DNA of 59,591 nucleotides from JBFKAV01 sp041621405 (lineage in GTDB: Bacteria > Pseudomonadota > Alphaproteobacteria > Rhodobacterales > Rhodobacteraceae). Location of the stretch: the NCBI GenBank assembly GCA_041621405.1, contig JBFKAV010000005.1:1-59591 (forward strand). The letters run 5' to 3'. The notes under the pieces are model-generated. The model made no database searches. It was not told the origin of the DNA and was given only the letters and a program-made list of their open reading frames with translations. A program made the position numbers and the translations under genes. This document shows, in pieces, positions 18,732 through 27,712 of the stretch; position 1 is the first letter of the stretch, and each line of letters starts with the position of its first letter.

Positions 18732-21490
18732 TGTGGGTGCTGGGTCCGATCGGCTTCACCTCTCCTGCGCTGCTCCTGGGGCTCGTCGCGTTGCCGATCC
18801 TCTGGCTGATTCTGCGCGCGGTTCCCCCCGCGCCGATCCGCCGGCGCTTCCCGGGCGTCGCGCTCCTGCTGGGGCTGAAGGACGAGGAGCACCAGACCGA
18901 CCGCACGCCCTGGTGGCTCCTGCTTCTGCGCATGGCGGCGGTGGCCGCCGCGATCGTCGGATTTGCAGGCCCGGTGCTCGACCCCGAGCCCGAGCGGCTG
19001 GGCGAGGGGCCGCTGCTGGTTCTGGTCGACGGAACCTGGGCGGATGCGCGGGACTGGCCGCGCCGGGTGGCGCGGATCGAGGAGCTCATCGGCGAGGCGG
19101 GCCGGGCTGGGCGGCCGGTGGCTCTGGTGGCGCTGACCGACCTGCCCGCGGGCGAGCTGCCGTTCCAGGCCGCCAGCGCCTGGGCGCGGCGGCTGCCGGC
19201 GCTGGAACCGAAGCCCTGGGAGCCCGACGCCGCGGCGCTCGCGGCCTGGGCCGACGCACTCGAGGGCGGCTTCGAGACCTACTGGCTCTCCGACGGGCTG
19301 GCGCGCGAGAGCCGTGCCGGGCTCCTCGACGCGCTGCGCGCGCGGGGTCCGGTCACCGCCTTCGAGAGCCCGCGGCCCGTGCTGGCGCTCAGGCCCGCAC
19401 GCTTCGAGGAGGGCGAAGTGCGGCTCACCGCGCTCCGCGCTCCGCCGGCCGAGGGCGTGCAGGTCGAGGTGGCGGCCTTCGGGCTCGACCCGGCGGGCGT
19501 CGAACGCCAGCTCTCCACCGGCAGCCTGCGCTTCGAATCCGGTGCGACCGAGGCCGAGGTGGCGCTGTCGCTGCCGCCCGAGCTCAGGAACCGCGTCACC
19601 CGGTTCGCGCTGACCGGCCAGCGCTCGGCCGGAGCGGTCAGCCTCGCCGACGACAGCCTCAAGCGCCGCGAAGTGGCGCTGATCGCCGGACAAGGCGAGC
19701 GCGAGCGTCTGCGGCTGCTTTCGCCCCTGCACTATCTCGAGCAGGCGCTCGAACCCACCGCCGACATGATTCAGGGCACGCTGGAGGACGTCCTGCTCGC
19801 CAACCCGGACGTGATCGTCCTGGCCGACGTCGCCCGGCTGACCCCGGCGGAAGCCGAGGGCGTCGAGGCCTGGGCCAGGGCGGGCGGGCTCCTGGTACGT
19901 TTCGCCGGACCGCGCCTCGCCGCTTCCGACTTGAGCCGCGACGAGGAGGATCCGCTGATGCCTGTCCGGCTCCGCGCCGGAGGCCGCAGCGTCGGTGGCG
20001 CGATGAGCTGGGGCGAGCCGAAGACGCTCAGGCCTTTCCCCGAGGGCTCGCCATTCCACGGCCTCCTGGTCTCCGAGGAGGTGACGGTGACCGCCCAGGT
20101 CATGGCGCAGCCCGACCCGACGCTGGCGAGCCGGGTGATCGCCGCGCTGGCCGACGGCACGCCGCTCGTCACCCGCAAGGCGCTGGGCGAAGGGCAGGTG
20201 GTCTTGTTCCACGTCACCGCCAATGCCGAATGGTCGTCGCTGCCGCTCTCGGGCCTCTTCGTGCAGATGCTCGAGCGCCTCGCCATCTCCACCCGCCCGG
20301 CAGAGCCCGAGGCTGCCGAGCTCGCCGGCACGGTCTGGCAGGCCGAGGAGGTGCTCGACGGCTTCGGCACGGTGCGCGAAGCGGGCACGCTGCCGGGCGT
20401 GGCGGGTGAGCGCCTGGCCGAGGGCCGGCCGGGGGCCGACATGCCCCCCGGGCTCTACGCCGGCGAGGACCGGCGGATCGCGGTCAACGCGATCGGTGCC
20501 GGGACGGTCCTGGCATCCGCCGCCTGGCCAGCCTCGGTCGCGGTCGAGGGCATTGCGGTGGCCGAGGAGACCGACCTAAAGCCGGTCTTCCTGACGCTGG
20601 CGCTCGTGCTCCTTTTCCTCGACGTGCTCGCCTCGCTGGCGCTGGCCGGACGGCTGCGCGGGCCGCGACAGGGCCTCGCAGCGGCGCTCGCGCTCTTGCT
20701 GCTCGCGCCCGGCGGTGCCGAGGCGCAAGACCCTGACGCCTTCGCTATCGCCGCCACCACCGACGTGGTGCTGGCCCATGTGCTGACCGGCGACCCCTCG
20801 GTCGACAGGGTGGCCGAGGCCGGGCTCTACGGCCTCTCCGAGCTCCTGTTCCAGCGCACGGCGGTGGAGCCGGCGCGACCGATGGCGGTGGACCTCGAGA
20901 CCGACGAGCTCGCCTTCTTCCCGTTCCTCTACTGGCCGGTCACCGCCGAGCAGCCGTCGCCCTCGCCAGCGGCCTATGCCAAGCTCAACCGCTACCTGCG
21001 CTCGGGCGGCATGATCCTGTTCGACACCCGCGACGCCAATCTCGGCGGCTTCGGCCAGGCCACGCCGAACGGCCGCCGGCTGCAACAGCTCGCGGCGCCG
21101 CTCGACGTGCCGCCCCTTGAGCCGGTGCCGCCCGACCACGTGCTCACCCGGACCTTCTACCTGCTGCAGGACTTCCCCGGCCGCTTCGCCAGCCGCGAGA
21201 TCTGGGTCGAGGCCGCACCGGCCGATGCCGAGCAGGTCGAGGGCATGCCGTTCCGCAACCTCAACGACAACGTCACCCCGGTGGTGATCGGCGGCAACGA
21301 CTGGGCGGCGGCCTGGGCAATCGACGAGCGCGGCGCGCCGATGTTCCCGGTGGGCCGCGGCTTCGCCGGCGAGCGGCAGCGCGAGATCGCCTACCGCTTC
21401 GGCATCAACCTCGTCATGCATGTGCTGACCGGCAACTACAAGTCCGACCAAGTCCACGTGCCGGCGCTGCTCGACAGGCTGGGCCAATGA
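18731..21490 (+). CDS. large membrane protein, BatA-like N-terminus and DUF4159 C-terminus
   Basis: Protein of 919 aa. The N-terminus has the Aerotolerance/BatA opening (FTSPALLLGLVALPILWLIL, then RRFPGVALLLGL) and a second membrane helix near residue 65. A long periplasmic part follows, then two helices near residues 615-670, a signal-like cleavage region (APGGAEAQD) and a DUF4159 domain with RSGGMILFDTRDAN. This is the usual third gene of alphaproteobacterial moxR-DUF58 operons. Role unknown; a cell-envelope stress function is only an inference from Bat proteins. It overlaps the next gene by 4 bp. Confidence 0.87.
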   Translation: MWVLGPIGFTSPALLLGLVALPILWLILRAVPPAPIRRRFPGVALLLGLKDEEHQTDRTPWWLLLLRMAAVAAAIVGFAGPVLDPEPERLGEGPLLVLVDGTWADARDWPRRVARIEELIGEAGRAGRPVALVALTDLPAGELPFQAASAWARRLPALEPKPWEPDAAALAAWADALEGGFETYWLSDGLARESRAGLLDALRARGPVTAFESPRPVLALRPARFEEGEVRLTALRAPPAEGVQVEVAAFGLDPAGVERQLSTGSLRFESGATEAEVALSLPPELRNRVTRFALTGQRSAGAVSLADDSLKRREVALIAGQGERERLRLLSPLHYLEQALEPTADMIQGTLEDVLLANPDVIVLADVARLTPAEAEGVEAWARAGGLLVRFAGPRLAASDLSRDEEDPLMPVRLRAGGRSVGGAMSWGEPKTLRPFPEGSPFHGLLVSEEVTVTAQVMAQPDPTLASRVIAALADGTPLVTRKALGEGQVVLFHVTANAEWSSLPLSGLFVQMLERLAISTRPAEPEAAELAGTVWQAEEVLDGFGTVREAGTLPGVAGERLAEGRPGADMPPGLYAGEDRRIAVNAIGAGTVLASAAWPASVAVEGIAVAEETDLKPVFLTLALVLLFLDVLASLALAGRLRGPRQGLAAALALLLLAPGGAEAQDPDAFAIAATTDVVLAHVLTGDPSVDRVAEAGLYGLSELLFQRTAVEPARPMAVDLETDELAFFPFLYWPVTAEQPSPSPAAYAKLNRYLRSGGMILFDTRDANLGGFGQATPNGRRLQQLAAPLDVPPLEPVPPDHVLTRTFYLLQDFPGRFASREIWVEAAPADAEQVEGMPFRNLNDNVTPVVIGGNDWAAAWAIDERGAPMFPVGRGFAGERQREIAYRFGINLVMHVLTGNYKSDQVHVPALLDRLGQ

Positions 21491-23562
21491 CCGGCGCCGT
21501 GGTCTTCGATCCGCTGCTGCCCTGGCCGGTGATCGCGGTCATCGCCGCGCTCTCGGCGCTGATCGTCGGTGTCGCGCTCTGGCGCGGGCTGGCCGGCTGG
21601 TGGCTCCGCGCGCTGGCCGCCGCAGCGCTCGTCTTTGCGATCGCCAACCCCGCCTTCCAGCAGGAGGAGAGGGCGCCGCTGACCGACATCGTGCTGCTCG
21701 TGATCGACGACAGCGCGAGCCAGGCGATCTCCGACCGCCCGGATCAGACCGCCGCGGCGGTGGACGAGCTCAGGCGCAAGCTCGCCGCGCTGCCGGACAC
21801 CGAGGTCCGGGAGGTGCGCGTGGGCGACGGCGCCGGCGACGCCGGCACCGAACTTGCCACCGCGCTCGCCGAGGCGCTGGCCGAGGAGCCGGTCGCGCGC
21901 GTCGCCGGCGCAATCCTGGTCACCGACGGCCAGCTGCACGACGTCGAGCGGATGCCAGTGATGCCGGAGCCGCTCCACACGCTGCTGACCGGTCGTGAGG
22001 AGGACTGGGATCGCCGTCTGATCGTCAAGAACGCACCCGCCTTCGCCATCCTCGGCGAAGAGTTGACGCTCACGCTCCGCATCGAGGACCAGGGCGCCGT
22101 TCCGGGCTCGGTCGGCGCCACGGTGCCGCTCTCGATCTCGATCGACGGCGCCGAGCCATTGGTCTTCGACGTGCTCGTGGGCCTGGACATCGAGCTTCCC
22201 GTGACCCTGCCGCATGGCGGCATCAACGTGCTCCAGTTCGAGCTGCCCGAGGCCGAGGGCGAACTCACCGCCCGCAACAACGCCGCCGTGGTGCAGATGA
22301 ACGGCGTCCGCGACCGACTGAGCGTCCTCCTGGTCTCGGGCGAGCCGCATGCCGGCGAGCGCACCTGGCGCAATCTCCTGAAATCCGACAGCGCGGTCGA
22401 CCTCGTCCACTTCACCATCCTGCGGCCGCCGGAGAAACAGGACGGCGTGCCGGTCAACGAGCTATCGCTGATCGCGTTCCCGACCCGCGAGCTCTTCGTC
22501 GAGAAGATCGAGGAGTTCGACCTCATCATCTTCGACCGCTACCGCCGCCGCGGCATCCTGCCCAACGCCTATGTCGAGAACATGCGCACCTATGTGGAGA
22601 ACGGCGGCGCGGTCCTGCTGGCGGCGGGCCCCGACTACGCCTCGGCCGACAGCCTCTACCGTTCGCCCCTGGGCGAGATCCTCCCGGCCGCGCCGACGGC
22701 CCGGGTGATCGAAGTGCCGTTCCGGCCCGTGGTGAGCGCGCTCGGTGCGCGGCATCCGGTGACCGAGGGGCTCGACGGCGCCACCGGCGGCGAAGACGGC
22801 GACGGGAGCGGGCCCAGCTGGGGCCGCTGGTTCCGGCTAATCGACCTCGCGGTGCTCAGCGGCCAGACCGTGATGGAAGGCCCCGAGGGACGGCCGCTCC
22901 TGGTGCTCGACCGGGTCGGCGAGGGCCGGGTGGCGCTTCTCGCCTCCGACCACGCCTGGCTCTGGTCGCGCGGCTACGAGGGCGGCGGGCCGCAGCTCGA
23001 GCTGCTGCGCCGGCTGGCGCACTGGATGATGAAGGAGCCCGAGCTCGAAGAGGAGGCGCTGACTGCTTCGGCCGCGGGGCACACCGTCACGGTCACCCGC
23101 CGCAGCCTCGGCGAGGGGCCGCGCGAGGCCGAGGTGACGGCGCCCGACGGCACGGTGACGGTGCTGCCCCTGGAGGAATCCGCCCCGGGCCGCTTCACCG
23201 GCGAGTTCGACGGCCCCGAGATGGGGCTCTACCGGCTGACGCAGGACGAGCTCTCGGCGGTAGTGGCGCTCGGCCCTGCGGCGCCGCGCGAGTTCGAGGA
23301 GACGATCGCCAGCGGCGCCAGGCTCGCGCCGGCGGTGGCGGCAACGCGGGGCGGCGTGCTCCGGCTCGAGGACGGCGTGCCCTCGTTGCGCCGGGTGGGG
23401 GAGGGCCGCAACGCCGCAGGGCGCGGCTGGATCGGCATCACCCCGCGCGAGGCCTACCTGACCGCGGATGTGCGGGTCAGCCCGCTCTTGCCGGCCTGGC
23501 TATTCCTGCTAATCGCCACGGCCCTGACGGTCGCCGCCTGGCTGCGCGAGGGGCGACGGTAG
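21487..23562 (+). CDS. membrane protein with periplasmic glutamine-amidotransferase-like domain
   Basis: Protein of 691 aa, last gene of the moxR operon. Two membrane helices at the N-terminus (about residues 12-55), a long extracytoplasmic region and one helix at the C-terminus (SPLLPAWLFLLIATALTVAA). The N-terminal part reads like a VWA strand (DIVLLVIDDSASQAISDRPD; metal-site pattern D-x-S-x-S). The middle contains VENGGAVLLAAGPDYAS and GEGRVALLASDHAWLWSRG, typical of the class I amidotransferase-like fold in such membrane proteins. Function unknown; it probably forms a complex with the 919-aa neighbour. Confidence 0.85.
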   Translation: MTGAVVFDPLLPWPVIAVIAALSALIVGVALWRGLAGWWLRALAAAALVFAIANPAFQQEERAPLTDIVLLVIDDSASQAISDRPDQTAAAVDELRRKLAALPDTEVREVRVGDGAGDAGTELATALAEALAEEPVARVAGAILVTDGQLHDVERMPVMPEPLHTLLTGREEDWDRRLIVKNAPAFAILGEELTLTLRIEDQGAVPGSVGATVPLSISIDGAEPLVFDVLVGLDIELPVTLPHGGINVLQFELPEAEGELTARNNAAVVQMNGVRDRLSVLLVSGEPHAGERTWRNLLKSDSAVDLVHFTILRPPEKQDGVPVNELSLIAFPTRELFVEKIEEFDLIIFDRYRRRGILPNAYVENMRTYVENGGAVLLAAGPDYASADSLYRSPLGEILPAAPTARVIEVPFRPVVSALGARHPVTEGLDGATGGEDGDGSGPSWGRWFRLIDLAVLSGQTVMEGPEGRPLLVLDRVGEGRVALLASDHAWLWSRGYEGGGPQLELLRRLAHWMMKEPELEEEALTASAAGHTVTVTRRSLGEGPREAEVTAPDGTVTVLPLEESAPGRFTGEFDGPEMGLYRLTQDELSAVVALGPAAPREFEETIASGARLAPAVAATRGGVLRLEDGVPSLRRVGEGRNAAGRGWIGITPREAYLTADVRVSPLLPAWLFLLIATALTVAAWLREGRR

Positions 23563-23571
23563 GGGAAGGCA

Positions 23572-23590
23572 GCGCCGGATCGGTCGGCGC
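23572..23590. terminator. weak hairpin between convergent genes
   Basis: A 6-bp inverted repeat GCGCCG / CGGCGC with a 7-nt loop lies in the 97-bp gap between the end of the moxR operon and the convergent minus-strand gene. There is no T tract, so its terminator role is only a possibility. Confidence 0.25.
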
Positions 23591-23659
23591 GAGGATGCGC
23601 GCGCGATTTCCTGACCCCGGCGGCGGCTTTGCGGAGCGTGAATTTCTGCGCCGGTGACG

Positions 23660-24016
23660 TCACTCCCCGAGCCGAAGCGCGAATTCCTCCTCGCCCCAGC
23701 CATCGACCGAGCAGCGGGCGCGAATCGTCACCTCCGTCACGTCCGCCGGTACCTCGACTCCGGCGAGCGAGCGGGTGAAGGGCTGCTCGGTCTCGTGCGG
23801 GTGCAGAAGCTCACGAAAGCCCAGCTCGGTACCGTCGGGGGCGAAGACCGACCACCCGTCGGCATAGTGATCCCAGCCGGTGTCGGGGTGTCGGATCGTG
23901 ACCCGGAAGCTCCAGGACCCTCCAGTGCCACGCGCCTCGGCGGCGACGATCTCCGGCGGTTCGGCGCGGGCCACGGCCGCAGCGAGTGCCGTGGCGACGA
24001 TCAGGGCGGTACGCAT
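23660..24016 (-). CDS. small secreted protein of unknown function
   Basis: Protein of 118 aa with a clear signal peptide (RTALIVATALAAAVARAEP). The mature part looks like a small beta-sandwich: WSFRVTIRHPDTGWDHYADG, a middle HPHETEQPF segment and RARCSVDGWGEEEF at the end. I do not recognise a named family, although WDHYADGW-type proteins are often seen beside secreted proteins in this group. It lies 47 bp downstream of the PPC-repeat gene on the same strand and is probably co-transcribed with it. Confidence 0.75.
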   Translation of the reverse strand: MRTALIVATALAAAVARAEPPEIVAAEARGTGGSWSFRVTIRHPDTGWDHYADGWSVFAPDGTELGFRELLHPHETEQPFTRSLAGVEVPADVTEVTIRARCSVDGWGEEEFALRLGE

Positions 24017-24063
24017 GGCCGCAGCCTGCCGCAGCGCGGACGCCGTGTCACCCCTTGCGCGGT

Positions 24064-26043
24064 TCAGCCGCCCGCGCGGGTGATCACGATGCTGCGAAGC
24101 CGCGAACTGACATAGGGCTCGAGCGCCACCGCGAGCAGGTAGCGCCCGGGCGGCAGCCGGGTCTCGATCCGCGCCGGCGAGATGCCGCCGCCGCTGTAGG
24201 CCTCGTCGAGCGCCGTGCCCGCCTCGGTGAAGAGCCTGAGCGTGAAGGCGCCGCCGAGGCTGATCGCGTCGATCCGAACGGCACCCTCCTCGGCCACGTT
24301 GAAGCTGACCCACTTCGTCTGTTCGTCGGACGGGGTCTGGGTCTCGAGCCGGTCGGCAAGCGCCCCGAGGTCCTCGATCTCGATCCCGGAATCGGGCCCG
24401 GGGATCGCCTCGCCCCCCGCCACCGCCTCTTCCGCCATCATGCCGGCGTCGATCTCGCTCACGCTCAGGTCGGCGGCGCCGGTGCCGCCGGCAAAGGCCT
24501 CCAGGCTGAGGCAATACTCCCCGGCCGCCAGGGTGTGGTCGAAGCTCGAATCGGTGCCTCCCGAGGGCCCATCGTCGTTCTCCGCCAGGACCGGTCCGTC
24601 GGGCGTGGCGAGCCTCAGCACGGTATCGAATGCGCCGCTCTTCGCCTCGAAGCGCAGCGCCACGTCGTCGCCGACGCTCAAGCGGTAATCCCGCCGCGCC
24701 GCGTCAGTGAGCTCGGTCGACAGGTTGTAGCTGCCGAAGCCCGGAGCGAAGACCTCGCCGAGATCGGCGGTCTCGGGCCCGGTGCAGTAGCCGCCGCCGC
24801 GGGGAGGCGCCGTGCCGGGCGTGTCGGTCACCGCCAGTTCGAAGGCGCCGCCGCCGCCGCCAAAAGCCTCGACGGTCAGGCAGTAGCTGCCCGGCGCCAG
24901 GGTGCGCACGATCCGGCTGTTGACGCTGTTCGGCTCGTCGTCGTTCTGCTCGATCATCTCGCCGGAGCCGTCGACGAGGCTCATCAGCGTGTCGAATTCG
25001 TCGCTCATCGCGTCGAACTGCAACAGCACCTCGTCGGTCACCTCGAAGCGCCAGTCGCTGCGCGACACCGGTTCCAGCGTGGCTGCAACGGAGTGGCTGC
25101 CGAAGCCCGCGCCCAGGGCGCGGCCGAGATCGGAGGTGAGCGCGTCGTCTGTGCAGGCGGCCGAGAGCGGCCCCGGGATCGGCGCCTCCGGCGTGTCGGT
25201 CATGGCAATTGCCGCCAGCCCCGACTCGCCGTCGAAGCCCGAGAGGCTGAGGCAGTAGCCGCCAGGCTCGAGCGACACCGCGATCCGGCTGTCGGTGCCC
25301 GAGTTGAAGCCGTCGTCGTTCTCGGCGACGAGGTTGCCGGCCTCGTCGACCAGCATCAGCACGGTGTCGAACTGGCCGCTGGTGGCGTCGACCTGAAGCT
25401 GCATCGGCTCGGTCACAGTGACCCGCCAGTCGCGGTGGCTCTGCGGATCGACGCTGGCCTGGAACTCGTGGCTGCCGAGCCCCGGCGCCAGCACGCGGTC
25501 GAGATCGGCGGTGAGAGCGGGTTCGGTGCAGAGATCGCCCGGTCCGGCCGGCAGGTCGATCCGCGCGGCAAGGTCCTCGGCGGCCGATCCGATGGCGAGG
25601 ATCAGGGTGACGGGCTGGTCGCGGTCGACGTCGCCGCCCAGCGGGCGGACCTGGGCGCAGTAGCTGCCGGGCTCGAGCGTGACCTCGAGGATGGAGTTGT
25701 AGCCGCCCGCGCCGTCGTCGTCGGAACCGATCACGGAACCGTTCGCGGCCAGCAGCGTGAGGTAGGGGTCGGTGGCGTCGTCGGTGGTCTCGGTGCGAAG
25801 CGCCACGCGCTCGGAGCCGGACAGGGTGAATTCGAGGTAGAAGGGCTCGACCCGCACGAAGGCAGCCTGCAGAGGCGCCGCGGGCACCTGGTCGATCGGC
25901 AAGGACAGGGAATAGGTCAGCGCGAGCGGCTGGCCGCAGGCGCCGTTGAGCTGTCCCGACCTGCCGGCCTGCTGCGCCGATTGCGCGAGGCCGGGAGAGG
26001 TGGCAAGAAACAGGAGGGCCGCGGCAATCAAACAGGATTTCAT
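24064..26043 (-). CDS. secreted protein with five PPC-like repeats
   Basis: Exported protein of about 659 aa. A signal peptide (KSCLIAAALLFLATSPGLAQ) precedes five related beta-domains at roughly residues 60-150, 185-282, 311-407, 432-525 and 580-659. Each has the pattern FDTxLxLVDxxG, then an acidic NDDG turn, then LxPGxYCLxxxxF. This is the layout of pre-peptidase C-terminal (PPC) domains, but no peptidase domain is present. The acidic turns suggest calcium binding. It starts at the ATG before KSCLIAA; a further eight codons upstream are not signal-like. It is divergent from glcD across 168 bp. Confidence 0.82.
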   Translation of the reverse strand: MKSCLIAAALLFLATSPGLAQSAQQAGRSGQLNGACGQPLALTYSLSLPIDQVPAAPLQAAFVRVEPFYLEFTLSGSERVALRTETTDDATDPYLTLLAANGSVIGSDDDGAGGYNSILEVTLEPGSYCAQVRPLGGDVDRDQPVTLILAIGSAAEDLAARIDLPAGPGDLCTEPALTADLDRVLAPGLGSHEFQASVDPQSHRDWRVTVTEPMQLQVDATSGQFDTVLMLVDEAGNLVAENDDGFNSGTDSRIAVSLEPGGYCLSLSGFDGESGLAAIAMTDTPEAPIPGPLSAACTDDALTSDLGRALGAGFGSHSVAATLEPVSRSDWRFEVTDEVLLQFDAMSDEFDTLMSLVDGSGEMIEQNDDEPNSVNSRIVRTLAPGSYCLTVEAFGGGGGAFELAVTDTPGTAPPRGGGYCTGPETADLGEVFAPGFGSYNLSTELTDAARRDYRLSVGDDVALRFEAKSGAFDTVLRLATPDGPVLAENDDGPSGGTDSSFDHTLAAGEYCLSLEAFAGGTGAADLSVSEIDAGMMAEEAVAGGEAIPGPDSGIEIEDLGALADRLETQTPSDEQTKWVSFNVAEEGAVRIDAISLGGAFTLRLFTEAGTALDEAYSGGGISPARIETRLPPGRYLLAVALEPYVSSRLRSIVITRAGG

Positions 26044-26156
26044 CTCAAGACCTCGATCGAAGAGCAAGAAAGCGGCGCCCGCCGAGCCTCGCGCATCCCT
26101 GCCCCATCCGGCAAGGGGAATTCCTGCCCGCCGGCGGGCCTACCCGGGCCGGTTTT

Positions 26157-26197
26157 CCTTGCTCTGGGCTCAAATTGGTTATAATTCCTTACCAATT
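26157..26197 (+). promoter_or_regulatory. glc operon promoter with palindromic operator
   Basis: A perfect -10 hexamer TATAAT (26180-26185) lies inside an inverted repeat AATTGGT (26173-26179) / ACCAATT (26191-26197) with an 11-bp spacer. A possible -35 (CCTTGC, 26157-26162) stands 17 bp upstream, and GGAGG at 26198-26202 precedes the glcD ATG. The dyad fits the T-N11-A layout of LysR-type sites; the TTGGT/ACCAA arms also resemble GntR (FadR-subfamily) half-sites, though with a longer spacer. Confidence 0.65.
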
Positions 26198-26211
26198 GGA
26201 GGAGTTCGTCG

Positions 26212-27651
26212 ATGGAAATGCCCGCGCCAAGTCCCGCGATCCTGGCGAAGAAGGCCATCATCGTGGCCCGCCTGCAATCGGTCCTGCCCGAGGCGGCGGT
26301 GATCCACGATCCGGCCGAGACCCGGGCCTACGAATGCGACGCGCTCACCGCCTATCGCTGCCCGCCCCTCGCGGCAGTGCTGCCGGCCTCGACCGAGGAG
26401 GTCGCGGCGGTCCTGAAGATCTGCCACGAGGAGGGCGTGCCGGTGGTGCCGCGCGGCTCTGGCACTTCGCTCGCGGGCGGCGCGCTGCCCACCGCCGACA
26501 GCGTGATCCTGGGCGTGGCGCGGCTCAACGAGGTGCTGGAGGCCGACTACGAGAACCGAGTGATCCGGGTGCAGACCGGGCGCACCAACCTCTCGGTCAC
26601 CGGTGCGGTGGAGGATGACGGCTTCTTCTACGCCCCCGACCCCTCGTCGCAGCTCGCCTGCGCGATCGCCGGCAACATCGGCATGAACTCGGGCGGCGCG
26701 CATTGCCTGAAATATGGGGTGACCACCAACAACCTGCTCGGCGTGACCATGGTGCTGATGGACGGCACCGTGGTCGAGATCGGCGGCGCGCATCTCGACG
26801 CGCCCGGCCTCGACCTCCTCGGCGTGATCTGCGGCTCGGAGGGCCAGCTCGGCGTCGTGACCGAGGCGGTATTGCGGATCCTGCCCAAGCCGGAGGGCGC
26901 GCGGCCGGTGCTGATGGCGTTCGACTCCAACGAGGTGGCCGGCGCCTGCGTCTCCGACATCATCAAGGCCGGCGTGCTGCCGGTGGCGATCGAGTTCATG
27001 GACCGGCCCTGCATCCGCGCCTGCGAGGATTTCGCCCATGCCGGCTATCCCGATTGCGAGGCGCTTCTCATCGTCGAGGTCGAGGGCTCGGAGGCCGAGA
27101 TCGACGAGCAGCTGGGGCTGATCAAGCAGATCGCGATGCAGCACGATCCGCTGGAGTTGCGCGAGAGTGCGTCGGAGGAGGAATCGAAGAAGATCTGGCT
27201 CGGCCGCAAGTCGGCCTTCGGCGCGATGGGCCAGATCAACGACTACATGTGCCTCGACGGCACGATCCCGGTGTCGTCGCTCCCGCACGTGCTGAAGCGG
27301 ATCGGCGAGATGTCGAAGGAGTACGGCCTCGACGTCGCCAACGTGTTTCATGCCGGCGACGGCAACATGCACCCGCTGATCCTGTTCGACGCCAACAAGC
27401 CCGGCGACCTGGAGAAATGCGAGGCGTTCGGGGCGGAGATCCTGAAGCTCTGCGTCGAGGTCGGCGGCTGCCTCACCGGCGAGCACGGGGTCGGGATCGA
27501 GAAGCGCGACCTGATGACGACGCAGTTCGCGCCGGAGGACATCGAGGCGCAGCTGCGGGTGAAGGACGTGTTCGACCCGGCCTGGCTCCTGAACCCCGCC
27601 AAGGTGTTCCCGCTGACCACCACCGAGACGCGGCGCGTCCGAGCGGCGTGA
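26212..27651 (+). CDS. glcD: glycolate oxidase FAD-linked subunit
   Basis: FAD-binding catalytic subunit of the membrane-associated glycolate dehydrogenase, 479 aa, oxidising glycolate to glyoxylate. The FAD_binding_4 motif VPRGSGTSLAGGALP is near residue 80 and the PDPSSQLACAIAGNIGMNSG segment follows. The C-terminal FAD-oxidase domain has HAGDGNMHPLILFD and CLTGEHGVGIEKR. The ATG follows GGAGG with 9-nt spacing, and a strong promoter lies directly upstream. First gene of glcD-glcE-orf-glcF. Confidence 0.96.
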   Translation: MEMPAPSPAILAKKAIIVARLQSVLPEAAVIHDPAETRAYECDALTAYRCPPLAAVLPASTEEVAAVLKICHEEGVPVVPRGSGTSLAGGALPTADSVILGVARLNEVLEADYENRVIRVQTGRTNLSVTGAVEDDGFFYAPDPSSQLACAIAGNIGMNSGGAHCLKYGVTTNNLLGVTMVLMDGTVVEIGGAHLDAPGLDLLGVICGSEGQLGVVTEAVLRILPKPEGARPVLMAFDSNEVAGACVSDIIKAGVLPVAIEFMDRPCIRACEDFAHAGYPDCEALLIVEVEGSEAEIDEQLGLIKQIAMQHDPLELRESASEEESKKIWLGRKSAFGAMGQINDYMCLDGTIPVSSLPHVLKRIGEMSKEYGLDVANVFHAGDGNMHPLILFDANKPGDLEKCEAFGAEILKLCVEVGGCLTGEHGVGIEKRDLMTTQFAPEDIEAQLRVKDVFDPAWLLNPAKVFPLTTTETRRVRAA

Positions 27652-27663
27652 TGAGGGAGCTTC

Positions 27664-27700
27664 ATGCCTCCGGCGGGGATACTTGGAGCAGGGTGAAGAG
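27664..27700 (+). repeat. short dispersed motif between glcD and glcE
   Basis: GCCTCCGGCGGGGATACTTG followed by GAGCAGGGTGAAG. The second part matches the tail at 10121-10140 and the reverse complement of the tail at 17698-17715, so this is a short member of the repeat family without the long G/C hairpin. Confidence 0.45.
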
Positions 27701-27712
27701 CAAGGCGGGGCG

